Shown: positions 38,880 to 48,120 of the stretch, in pieces
Layout: the number at the start of each line of letters is the position of its first letter
Position numbering within the stretch: position 1 is the first letter of the stretch
Assembly: GCA_021904315.1 (NCBI GenBank)
Contig: CM038922.1
Location: 6,485,347 to 6,549,346, forward strand
Source: Sphagnum magellanicum
Taxonomy: Eukaryota; Streptophyta; Sphagnopsida; Sphagnales; Sphagnaceae
Length of the DNA stretch: 64,000 nucleotides
Direction: 5' to 3'
Notes under the pieces: generated by a model
Databases searched by the model: none
What the model was told of the DNA's origin: nothing
The model's input: the letters and a program-made list of their open reading frames with translations, nothing else
Position numbers and translations under genes: made by a program

Positions 38880-39295
38880 GGCTCTTTTACTGTGGCCGAC
38901 CAAAATTAGAACTACCACCAGCAGCAGCAACAGTCTCCCGGGTAGGAGAAGAAAAGTTTGAAGGAGGGGGGTTGCTGCCCGGAGAAAGGGGGGGGCAGGG
39001 GGGAGAGATTTTTGAGGAACCAAAGAGTTCTGGCACTTAACCCGGGCAGCGCAAAATCAGGCTGGACGCCGGAAAAAGCAACCGTATATGGGAAACGAGG
39101 CTTCTAGGCGCCGCGGCGTCTCCAGCCCGTCAGGAGTTACTGACACTTGTCGTAGATCTTCGGCGACAGCAGTGACGTGTCTAGATCCGGAACCAACCGC
39201 GTCATCCAAACTCTGTGGACGTTAATTGGTTCCGTCGACCTGGCGTTCCTATCCGGATTCCGTCTGGACACATGCCATAATGCTGGGTAGGCACC
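38880..39295. other. GC-rich island with G-run cluster, no open frame
   Basis: Strongly GC-rich compared with both flanks, with many CpG dinucleotides (GGCGCCGCGGCGTC, GTCGACC, TCCGGAT). Three long G runs lie at 38966-38971, 38988-38995 and 38998-39003. No coding frame spans it. It could be the promoter of an unrecognised gene, part of a GC-rich transposon, or a first-exon region. Confidence 0.55.
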
Positions 39296-39459
39296 TAGGT
39301 TAATATTATGTCAGAAAGCACCTACTTTTGGTACCTAACCAGCCGTTCTATCCACACTCCACTAGGTAGCCTACTCACTTTTGATTTAGGTTTTTTTAGG
39401 TTTTTTTCCATCCTGTTATTTGGGTGTCCACTTATAATAATCCTGAAATTAAATGATAA

Positions 39460-39605
39460 GGGGTGTCAAAATGGGGTAGGTAGTAAGTACCAAATTGGGA
39501 CCCATTTTGGGAGTCAAAATGGGGTAGGTCACCAAATTGGGACTCCTTTTGGGTGTGAAAATCAGGTAGGTACCCAGTACCTACTACCTACCACCAAGTT
39601 GGGAA
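39460..39605 (+). repeat. Degenerate about 50-bp minisatellite
   Basis: Three imperfect units built on GTCAAAATGGGGTAGGT...ACCAAATTGGGAC(C/T)C(A/C)TTTTGGG. The frame at 39308-39652 that translates these units is a by-product of the repeat. Confidence 0.8.
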
Positions 39606-40745
39606 TACCTTCAAAGGGTTCCCACCTTCCCATGCTTTTCTTTTCCATGTAAAGTCTCAAAAAAAAAAATTTAATCATGTACAATAGCCTAGCAGCTCAG
39701 TAAGAGTGTTTTTTTTTTTTTTTTAAAATTAGTCTTGTTCTCCCCTCTAAGTTCCTAAAACAATGTACCATGAGAGACACTTCCTAGAAATAAAAATAGT
39801 AACCGAGTGTTGTGAGTATAAATTTATTTTTGTCAGTAGTTTTGGGGGAACCCCTCTAGAACACCAAATCATGAACCAAATGGACTACCTATTAAACCAA
39901 CCGACCCCCTCTAATAACAGAAGAGATTGACTCAAGCAATTCAACATAGCAAAGACAATGAATTAATTGTAGTGGGGGGTGCTTTGTGGTGGTGTGGCCC
40001 ATGACAAGAGTGTTGTACATAATTACAAGAAGACTAAAAGAAGGCCTTGTTGATTTAGGGTTGGATAGGAGGCAGCTTATATGTCAGATGATGATGATGA
40101 GGCAATGACGTTGGGAGGTGTTGTTTATGTTGTGGCATGTGGATGGGGATAGGGTTTAGCCATCTGGGGGAAGGAGCCATCTTCCTTTCTCTGCATGTGC
40201 CTTGGGTGAATAAGCAAGCACCTACACTTGTACCATGGTAAAGCCTCCAAGATGGGGTTTTTTTTTTGTTTTTTTTTTTTAATGGGGTTGCTTCTAAAGA
40301 AAGTGTCTTAAGAGTTAAGAATGAATCAGGGTTGGTCTCTGAGTCCAAACTTAAACAATTTCCAAGCTAAAAACATAGGGCCTAGTAAGGCCCTACTAAT
40401 GGGCCTCAGATCAGATAAGGCATCATTGGGTGAACCAGCACCTACTTGGTAATAGAAACCTCAAATGTGTTTTTTGGTTGCTTCTCTCAGAATCAGAATT
40501 GAACATTTTTAGGGTTAAGTAATAGCCCTCATAGAGGCCTCACTCAAGAAGTTGAAGGTACCGACCAGTGTAAGTGCCGGTTCACCCTGGGATCTATCAA
40601 GCAGGCGAAGGTAACAGTGAAGATGCTGATTCACCCTGCTGACCACACACGCATGCCCAGTTGAACACAACAGCAAAGCCAGCATACAAGAAAGGAATAC
40701 GTGAGACATGATATCTCCATGGTGACTCTGCAAAGAAACGAAAAG
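39606..40745. other. Intergenic DNA, no gene recognised
   Basis: Homopolymer T and A tracts at 39660-39725 and 40260-40280. Minus-strand frames at 40055-40348 and 40515-40790 have no recognised domain. Confidence 0.5.
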
Positions 40746-40771
40746 AGAGGAGGAGGAGGAGGAGGAGGAGG
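40746..40771. repeat. (AGG)n microsatellite
   Basis: About eight GGA/AGG trinucleotides directly before the left end of the MITE at 40786. Confidence 0.9.
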
Positions 40772-40785
40772 GTTTGTTGCCTGAA

Positions 40786-41138
40786 AGCATCTCCAGCGGT
40801 GCTCAGCGAAAATATTTTTCACGTCCAGGTTTAGTTATGTACTCTTTTGCAACCCCACCAATAAAACTGAAACCAGGACACCAAATAGGTGGGGGAGGAC
40901 TACTAATAGCAAACACCTGGACCAATCATTATGATGGGCCAATCAGAAACAGTTTAGATCATATTTATTACACTCCTTTCTGCAGGTGCAGAGCGCTGCT
41001 GCGCCATTCACCAGCCATGGCAACCTGTGCAATTATGCTGATCCAAAACCATTTTCCTGAGTCAAACCGGCATATGTTGGATTTTGTTCATCCAATTGTA
41101 CTGTGCAGGATCACATACCGAGCACCATTGGAGATTCT
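40786..41138. mobile_element. MITE with GCATC(T/C)CC-type inverted ends, copy 2
   Basis: Begins AGCATCTCCAGCGGTGCTCA and ends with GGATCACATACCGAGC then ACCATTGGAGATTCT, an imperfect terminal inverted repeat. The interior shares AATAGGTGGG(G)GAG, ACTA(C/G)TAATA(G)CA, GGACCAATCA and CCAATCAGAAACA with 34631-35034. CTGA occurs at both flanks, but with a one-base offset, so the target duplication is unproven. Confidence 0.75.
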
Positions 41139-41329
41139 CTGAGTACTTACTTACTTCTTAATTTCCAAAGAAGATAAGCAACTGCAGAGTCTCATCTAGT
41201 AGAGAGAAAGAAAAGATAAGATGAGGCTGGGGTCTGCTGGGCAGGAGGGCTAGGCCAAATATCTAGTTTGGTATGGCAGTTCTGGTGAGGGGACATTCCC
41301 ATAACTCACCACCACAGACAGCCATTGAG

Positions 41330-42120
41330 TGCCATGAACTTTCAAGGGATGCTCATTGCTGATGATGATGCAATGGTTTTATCCAGAGGGCAATGCCCAT
41401 TACCTAGCACCAGGGCATTACAGCCCACAAACTCAGGGTAGAGCCCCACATCCCAAAGTGTAATGCCCCGCGGCTGCTGCTATGACATCACCTGGCATAC
41501 TGAATGACACAAGCCAAACTATCATCTTTCAAAAATGATGATAAACCTTCATCACTTCATTCCATGAAAATTTTGTTTTGTGCACAAGCTCTTCACAAAA
41601 AGGATTGACCTTGTTCCATGAAAATTTTGTTTTGTGCACAAGGTCCTCTTCACAAAAAAGGAATGACCTTGTTCCATGAAAATTTTGTTTTGTGCACAAG
41701 GTCCTCTTCACAAAAAGGAATGACCTTGTTCCATGAAAATTTTGTTTTGTGCACGAGCTTTTCACATAAAGGAATGACATTCAACCAGACGATTACAAAT
41801 TGTGGGGAAATGACACAGCAGGGAGCCATGAACTTTTTGAGGGATGATGATGATGTCGATGCAATGGCTTTATCCGTAGAGGAATGCAGTTCCGTAGCAG
41901 CAGGGCATTACACCCCACAAACTGAGGGTGGAGCCCCACATCCCAGCTGTAATGCTCTGCTACCAGGGCATTATCCAGCATAATGAATGATGTAGGCCAT
42001 TATGGCAGGCCTTCCCAGTTGTTCAACGGAAACTCTGTTTTGTGCACGAGCTTTCAGTGTCACTGAAAGGAATGACCTCCGACCAGACCATTGCAAATTG
42101 TGGGGAAATTACACAAGGGA
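41330..42120 (+). repeat. Segmental tandem duplication with nested minisatellite
   Basis: The block GCCATGAACTTT...CCAGGGCATTA...GAGCCCCACATCCCA at 41335-41510 is repeated at 41825-42000. Each is followed by TTTTGTTTTGTGCAC(A/G)AG-type sequence, then GACCAGACNATTNCAAATTG and GGGGAAATNACACA. The duplication unit is about 490 bp at the left boundary. The two copies have diverged by substitutions and by expansion of the inner repeat in the first. Confidence 0.85.
41562..41785 (+). repeat. Four-copy minisatellite, about 57-bp unit
   Basis: Units start with CCATGAAAATTTTGTTTTGT at 41562, 41616, 41674 and 41731 (spacings 54, 58 and 57). Each contains GTGCAC(A/G)AG, CTTCACA(A/T)AAA and GGAATGAC. 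A single diverged unit lies at about 42028-42080. Confidence 0.95.
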
Positions 42121-42239
42121 AAGGGGGGGGGACTTTATATGCATAACAAGGGGCGTGTCACACTGTGGCCTTGCCATTTACATTTTAAAGTATCTTAAGG
42201 CAAAAGAAGAATTATGGAAACTCTTAAACTATTTCACAA

Positions 42240-42560
42240 TGCAAAAATATAATCTTCAAAAAATCCTCTAAACCAAATCAAAATCCTTCAAGATATTATC
42301 ATAACTCTGTAACTAATCTCAAGTTTCAACACAAGCCAAAATATCATCTTTCAAAAATCCTCTAAACGAAACCAAACTCCTTCAATATATTATCATAACT
42401 CTGTAAGTAATCTCAAGTTTCAACACAAGCCAAAATATCATCTTTCAAAAATCCTCATATAAGAATAGACGTACTACTCGGGGCCAAAATCCCTTAAGCT
42501 GCTACTATACTGTAGAATGAGTCTAAACACAATATCATTGCCTAGGTAGGCAAGGCCAAC
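42240..42560 (+). repeat. Dispersed repeat family D with 94-bp tandem duplication
   Basis: Reverse complement of 1240-1490. The phrase AAAATCCTC(T/A) recurs with exact 94-base spacing (its ATCCTC at 42263, 42357 and 42451), giving two units plus a partial one. A fragment of the same family (ACAAGCCAAACTATCATC) also lies at about 41511. Confidence 0.85.
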
Positions 42561-42654
42561 AGATATATGAGTAAGGAGTTTAAAAGATCATAGGTGTCTA
42601 TTTTGTTGGTTTTTGGGGTGTCTTAAATGGAGAATTCTGTCTATTGCTACTTCA

Positions 42655-42960
42655 CACCAACCTTTCTTTTAAATGGCTTTATGTAGCCAAAAAGCTACAT
42701 TAAAAATTCTAAGTGCTTACATCAAGTGCTTCGTGAGAATTTTGATAGCTGTAATTTGACCAAGAGTCAAGAAAAATGACCAGATTTCTGTACATGGTTC
42801 AAGTATGTAGCCAAACATATTGAACAATGTTTAAAAGTTTTGCTTTCGTATTTAGATGGTAGCCAAATTTGGCTAAATCTTTCTGTTGATCATTGCTGTG
42901 ACGGCTACATCACAAAATTTAGAATAAAAACACTACTTCATAGTACATACCTGCCTATAA
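42655..42960 (+). repeat. Dispersed repeat family A, copy 4
   Basis: TGTAGCCAAAAAGCTACATT, then TCAAGTGCT, GACCAGATTT, GTTCAAGTATGTAGCCAAA, AATTTGGCTAAATCTTTC and GGCTACATCACAAAAT. Order and orientation match the copies at 33.5, 35.2 and 63.7 kb. Confidence 0.8.
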
Positions 42961-44060
42961 TTTTTATCCACAGAACATGCCCCCAAAGCACATTCTCCAA
43001 TAGTACAGAAAAAATTTCTGTGAGGGATCTTGGGTCTTCCACTTACTAGGTTTAGGGTTTACTAGGTCCAAGGATCTATTGAAAGGGGATACTTTAGTAT
43101 ATTTAGGACAAGTGTACATTAAGTAGGAAACCTTCTTGGTTTTCACCTGCATTCAAATAACATAAGCAGCTCTGGGTATAGTTATAAATGTCACTTGTTT
43201 TATACCCTGAATATAGACATCTCTAGCAAAAAAATTGCCAGAATTCCCTAAAAAACATCGGGTTGGCCATATGCATGCTTGGATTTCATCTTTTTTCAAG
43301 GATGAAATCCAGCAATTTTCGCCCTCCCTACATCCAAGATGATCACCTGTAATTCTACAAGTGTGCAAAACCTTGCAACAAGGCAGCTCTGGCAATTTGC
43401 CATACAGTCCTTTAAAAAAACTATCATTTGCCTTTTTTTTATTTTCACCATTCGATTTAAGCCAAAACTTTCCATTGAATTTGGGATGTTCTCCAAACCC
43501 CTCCTACCTTTTCTCCTTAGCATTTTGACACCCATTCCCTCATTTGCAAATTTTGTCATCACATGTCCTCTCACTTGTAGGAATGCATCACCAATTCTTG
43601 TTTCTGTTTTATAACAAACTATAATTTGCCCTGCTCAAGGTTTGTAGATCTTGTTGAGTCTTGATACTTGTGCTTGTACTTGTAAGTTGTAATCTTGTGA
43701 GGTGTTGCACATTGCAAGTTGCAATGTGGATTGAGTTTTGGAACTTTAATTGCATGGTTAGTGTCATGGAAAATTTGGTGGAGTTTGGAGGAGGTTGGTA
43801 GCAAGTGCTTGGAATTGGATTAAATTTCCAAATTATTCTATCAACGAAGAGCTAGTGTCGACAAGTGGGCAATCCCAAGTTCCAACTTCCAAGCTTATGA
43901 ATCATCATAAGTGATTTTTACACCCTTTACACATGGTGTATAAATGTTAGGATGTTGCTATGTATAAATGTTAGGATGTTGGCTTTACTTATATATGCAT
44001 CAAGATTCATAATTTGGTAGTTTTTAGTTTCAAGGAATATAGAGTCAAACTTTGCAATAG
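42961..44060. other. Intergenic DNA, unassigned
   Basis: Two overlapping minus-strand frames (43153-43395 and 43296-43574) encode cysteine-containing polypeptides that I could not assign; a decayed transposon gag or LINE ORF is possible. A short telomere-like GGTTTAGGGTTTACTAGG lies at about 43048-43066. A 27-bp direct repeat (TATAAATGTTAGGATGTTG) lies at 43940-43985. Confidence 0.4.
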
Positions 44061-44540
44061 TTGATTTATTGTCATGCATACACATTTTTTGTTCTTCTTT
44101 GCTTTTTGTTCATGTTTGCGTTTGTGCTTTGCTTTATTGTGTTGTTTTGCAAGTTGTGCAATCACTTTGCTATTCATGTAAGTTGCAAGACAATGGAGTC
44201 CCTTATGCCACCCCCAAAAATCAAGTTCAAGGACTTCATAGCTCTCATAACCTCTAGTGATTTTGCACATCTTTCAATTTGTGATGTAGCTACTAGTGAC
44301 AATCACCTTGATTCATCCTTGCATAACATTGTTGAAGGTTGTCCTATGTATGTCATTTGTTTGAATGATTCAAGGAGTACAAAATTGGTGTTGCTTATCA
44401 TTTATTTGAGTAGTTCAAAAGGTACAAAGTTCATGCTATCAAATTTGGGTTTGAATGTTTGCTCAATCAAATCTTCTAGCATTGAATCTCTAGGTGGGCC
44501 TATTGTGAATCACCTTCCAACACCACAAAAAAACAACTAA
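44061..44540 (+). CDS. Unrecognised open frame of 159 codons
   Basis: I do not recognise this product. The first 40 residues are strongly hydrophobic (MIYCHAYTFFVLLCFLFMFA and beyond), like a membrane segment or simply a T-rich stretch. The rest has no motif I can name. A second frame overlaps the start (44069-44257). The region just upstream of the Ty3 relic could belong to another decayed element. Codon composition does not differ visibly from noncoding surroundings, so I doubt it is a gene. Confidence 0.15.
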   Translation: MIYCHAYTFFVLLCFLFMFAFVLCFIVLFCKLCNHFAIHVSCKTMESLMPPPKIKFKDFIALITSSDFAHLSICDVATSDNHLDSSLHNIVEGCPMYVICLNDSRSTKLVLLIIYLSSSKGTKFMLSNLGLNVCSIKSSSIESLGGPIVNHLPTPQKNN

Positions 44541-45439
44541 CAAAAAACATTCTTATGATTTTTCACAAATTTTTCAAGTTTTGTGCACATCCAAATTATC
44601 TTGGATTAAATTGCACATGGGGATTTGATGATGTGTGCACACTATGAAATGAGAAATATTATATGACCTTGAACATAAACACAAGTTATTAACACCAAAG
44701 TGGAATTTGCTCGAAAAATATGTTGGTCAAAGGAAAGTTGAAAGACCTTTGAAGGGGGGTGAAGAAAGGGGGGAGTGGTATATTAATAAAGATCTATTTC
44801 CAAGGGGAAGGAAGGGTACTCCATTGAATCTACTTCCAAGGGGAGAGAGTCAGTATAAGCCCAAGTTGCTAATGGGGTGGTGGGGAGAAAGGTAGAAATT
44901 TGGTGAATTTGCCACTATTCCACATTTTGAAACATAGTAAGCCAATGTTCAAATATAGGTTCATAAGGAGTTATTGATTTTCTAAGCCTAAATATGAACC
45001 CAAAAATGCATTGGAAAAACATTGCAAGGTGGGATATGGGCTAGAACATGTACAACATCATTTAATGGCCACCAAAATTGTTGTCCAAATAACCCCATAC
45101 ATCTCCATGATTTGTGATGAACTCAATACTATTGACAACCAAAGTTGGTTGTCAATTCATGTTTATGTGATGAAAAATTGGTTGTAAATTCCAATTTTTT
45201 TGTCTTTTGATATTATAAAGCCTATTAAAATGGGTGAGCCATTTTTCACCCAAAAAAGTGATGTATAACAAATATGATAGGTATGTAGTAAACTAAAATC
45301 TTGATAGCATCTTTTGGAAATCCTAAGCATAGAAAAAAACATTAAAATGTGCTTGACAACATTTTGGAATTCAAAGTTCATTTTGAACCAAAGTTAAGTT
45401 TGATCCAATGGTTTGTCATGACCATATGTGTTAGATATA
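44541..45439. other. Intergenic DNA before the Ty3 relic
   Basis: The region 44707-44895 is purine-rich and open but unrecognised. No LTR boundary could be fixed. Confidence 0.45.
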
Positions 45440-45755
45440 ACCTATAGTGTGCTATGGTAGCGAATAGTGCCTACTTAGGGTTTCTATGTTTAGGGTTAAA
45501 GGAGAGCGGCTCTTCTGGAAGGACCCACCCTCATGTTGTGAGTGGGGGTATAAAGTGTGAGAAAAGGCTCAAAGAACATAGTTCTTTGAGTTGAGCCTAG
45601 AGCGTTGGGAGTAGTTAGAGTTAGTGGAGCTTTGAGCTATGGTGTCCCATTAGTATCGGCCTAAATTCTTTGAGTGGAGTGGGCTTGGCTTGACTATATG
45701 TGTTTGCATCATGAGTTTTATGATAGTAGATCTTTCTCATGTCATTTTCACTCAA

Positions 45756-46489
45756 AGAACTCTACATCCTGGGAAGTGTAAGTTCTTTTAGGAGAGTGTG
45801 GGGTATCTAGGTCATGTGATCTACCTAGGTGGTTTTGGAGTGCAACAAATGAAGGTGGAAGCTATTGCACATATTCCGTGTCCCACGGATGTGAATAGGG
45901 TTCGCACTTTCATGGGATTGACGAACTACTATTGCAGGTATGTCAAAGGCTTAGTGCGATGGCAAAGCCTTTGAACATGTTGTTGAAATTGGATCAGGAG
46001 TGGCAATGGGGTGATGAGCAGGAGCGAACTTTTGTGGAGCTCAAGGCTAGGTTAATTGCAGCTCCCATCCTGAGGAGACCTATTAGGGGGCATCCATTCC
46101 AGCTACACACTGATTGGAGTATGTTGGGACTTGGAGCGGTGTTGACACAGTGTGATGATGAAGGGAAGGAGTTTGTGGTGGCCTATGCGAATCGTTCGAA
46201 CAATGCAGCAGAGTCACGTTATAGTTCTTATGAGGGAGAATGTTTGACAACAGTGTGGGCTGTTACACACTTCAGGTGTTACTTGTTTAGCACACAGTTT
46301 ACCCTTGTCACTGACCACCAATCGCTCAAGTGGTTGATGGAGTCTGATAAACTTACAGGAAAGCTTGCACGGTGGGCTTTCATCTTACAGGAGTATGACT
46401 TCCAAATGGTGCATAAACCTGGAGTTACAAACCTTGATGCTGATGGGTTGAGTCGGAACCCATGCATTAGCCAAGAGGATAATACTTGA
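45756..46489 (+). pseudogene. Ty3 reverse transcriptase C-terminus and RNase H
   Basis: The first piece (45756-45960) reads LHPGKCKFF, a stop (TAG), then VGYLGHVIYLGGFGVQQMKV and MGLTNYYCRYVKGL. This is the connection after the RT palm; the catalytic YxDD core lies in the missing part. A one-base frame change leads into 45932-46489, which is open for 185 codons and continues AMAKPLNMLLKLD, APILRRP, then RNase H. Its acidic residues are visible in LHTDWSMLGLGAVL, YEGECLTTVWAV, LVTDHQSLKWLM and NLDADGLSR. The D-E-D-D pattern is intact, but the usual TDAS is TDWS. RNase H degrades the RNA strand during reverse transcription. The frame closes with QEDNT and a stop, and the integrase resumes in another frame. 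Confidence 0.92.
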
Positions 46490-46793
46490 GCTAGATGGCA
46501 TGGCGAGGTTGATGAGGAGATGGTGCCAGGTTGGCATGCATCGGCCTTTTTGTGCTTGTTGGGTGTGGACTCTAGTATGGAGGGCCATGTGACATCTTAC
46601 TCTAGTCAAAGGGTAGATGGCCAGTCTTTAGATCCTGAGGTTGGGGATGGTAACATCGGTCACCATGATGTTCATGATGATAGTGTTAGAGTTTTTACGA
46701 ACTAGTATGGTGTCGGGCATGGTGAATGCTAAGGAGAGAAATCGTGTTCTCCAACGAACTAAGAAGTATCGGTTGGAGGGGACAAATATACTC

Positions 46794-47816
46794 TGAGTGT
46801 GGGAGGATGGTAGGGTACGGATTGTACCACATCCAAACTAGAGAAGGCGTATTGTGCGACATGCCCATGAGGAGTTAGGGCATTTTGGAGTAAAGTGGAC
46901 ATATAGCTTATTCCTAGGTCAATATTGGTGGCGTGGTATGCACATCGATGTGCAACGATTAGTGTCACATTGCATGGTTTGTGATAGGGTGAGGGCATCG
47001 TTCAATGCCCCTACACCACAATTACACCCCTTGCCTATTATGGGGTTGGGTTATCGCTGGAATTTGGACTTTGCGGGACCATTACCATTGACAGTACGGC
47101 ACAACAAATATGTGTTGGTGATGGTGGAACATTTCTCCAAGTGGATTAAGTTGGTGCCATCCCTTGACAAATCCAGCAAGGGAATAGCGTATGCATTCCT
47201 TGATAGGGTGTTAAGTCATTTTGGTGCACCAGCTGAAGTGTTGACCGATCAAGGTACAAAGTTTTAGGGTGAGTTTCAAGTCTTGTGTGACAAGGTGTTG
47301 ATTGATCACCGAACCACGTCTTGAGATCATCCAAAGGCAAATGATTTAGCTGAACGTGTGGTACAAACGGTGAAGAGGGCATTGTGCAAATATGGCTTGC
47401 AAAAAGGCCACCTAGGGGATTGGGATATTCAATCACCATGGTTGGCCATGGGATATTGATTCAGTCGTTAAGCATCATTGGCTTCCTTCTCACCTTATTT
47501 TCTATTGTACGGCCAAGATCCAAACTTGCCAACAATAATTCGTCGTGAGTCTAGTGAGGTGGTGAACCTTGATGACTCAGAGATGTGGTTGAAGGTGTGT
47601 TCTCAACGTGCAGAACTCTTTCGAAGAGTTATGCCAGCAACGTTTGAAAACCTTGCCATTGCTCAACATAGGGATACATTGCGATATGCGATTATCTGGG
47701 GTGGAGGTTATCGACCATTGATTCGTAGGTTCCATGTGGGGGACTATGTCTATTTGCAACAGATTGCACCAACAACATTGGATGTAACAGCAGGTCGCAC
47801 TATCTTACGAGTGTGA
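46794..47816 (+). pseudogene. Ty3 integrase (zinc-binding and DDE catalytic domains)
   Basis: Starts near WEDGRVRIVPHPN. The HHCC zinc-binding domain is H-x4-H-x29-C-x2-C (HEELGH to CMVC). The catalytic core shows the first Asp in NLDFAGPLP, the second in VLTDQGTKF (59 residues apart) and the Glu in NDLAERVVQTVKRAL. The C-terminal part has SFSPYFLLYGQDPNLP and a later HVGDYVYLQQ block, as in Ty3 integrases. In-frame stops lie at 46839, 47265, 47322, 47457, 47469 and 47814, so no product can be made, yet the reading frame is otherwise unbroken. Integrase inserts retrotransposon cDNA into chromosomes. The frame continues directly into a PHD finger. Confidence 0.92.
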
Positions 47817-47819
47817 AAG

Positions 47820-48113
47820 GTGTTAGCTTCTGGAGTTCTCATGTTGGAGGGTCGTGATGGTGTTGTTTGGAAGGATCATCTGCGTAATTGTGCACCATGT
47901 CACCTCCCAAATGTGGATGGTACAGTTGACCCAAGTTTGGCAATGGTACGAGCTAGCTTGAAGTGTATGTTATGTGGGTTTAAAAGTGGAGTAGCCCATA
48001 TGTTGGTGTGTGGTATATGTTCTAGGGGTTGGCACATGGCGTGCATGACTCCACCTATGGATGTTGTTCCCGTTGGACGGTGGGTTTGTCCTCGTTGTAC
48101 TTTGGAGGGGTAG
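47820..48113 (+). pseudogene. PHD finger at the C-terminus of the Ty3 integrase
   Basis: Same frame as the integrase, after the TGA at 47814-47816, and open for 97 codons. VLASGVLMLEGRDG and RNCAPCHLPNVDG continue the integrase tail. Then 47964-48098 shows a complete C4HC3 pattern: C-x2-C-x11-C-x2-C-x4-H-x2-C-x14-C-x2-C (CMLC, CGIC, HMAC, CPRC), with the usual Trp two residues before the seventh ligand (RWVC). PHD fingers bind histone H3 tails. In a retrotransposon this would replace the chromodomain as a chromatin-targeting module, which is inference. The copy is dead because of upstream stops. The final TAG is at 48111-48113. Confidence 0.88.
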
Positions 48114-48120
48114 ATGACTT

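Larger units (their letters stand above)
45440..48120 (+). mobile_element. Truncated Ty3/gypsy LTR retrotransposon relic
   Basis: Plus-strand order: a possible promoter/leader segment with a TATA-like GTATAAAG (about 45549), the C-terminal end of reverse transcriptase, RNase H, integrase and a PHD finger. Gag, protease and the RT catalytic core are missing; the leader-like sequence abuts the RT end, which implies an internal deletion. The order RT-RNaseH-integrase is diagnostic of Ty3/gypsy rather than copia. I could not match LTRs on the two sides or find a primer-binding site or polypurine tract, so the outer limits are approximate. Confidence 0.85.

Noticed and set aside
39308..39652. 114-codon frame with repeated QNGVG/QIGT units
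   Set aside because: The amino-acid repeat is the direct translation of a DNA minisatellite.
41562..41785. Regular repeats considered as a CRISPR array
   Set aside because: Units are directly adjacent with no unique spacers, and the window is from a plant nuclear genome.
41529..41983. Frames with repeated FHENFVLCT or HKTKFSWN units on opposite strands
   Set aside because: Both strands are open only because the 57-bp unit is divisible by three; this is a tandem repeat rather than a protein.
43153..43574. Overlapping minus-strand frames with cysteines
   Set aside because: Considered as a LINE or gag remnant, but no diagnostic motif could be named.
46279..46998. Minus-strand frames within the Ty3 relic
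   Set aside because: Shadows of the plus-strand RNase H and integrase coding sequence.
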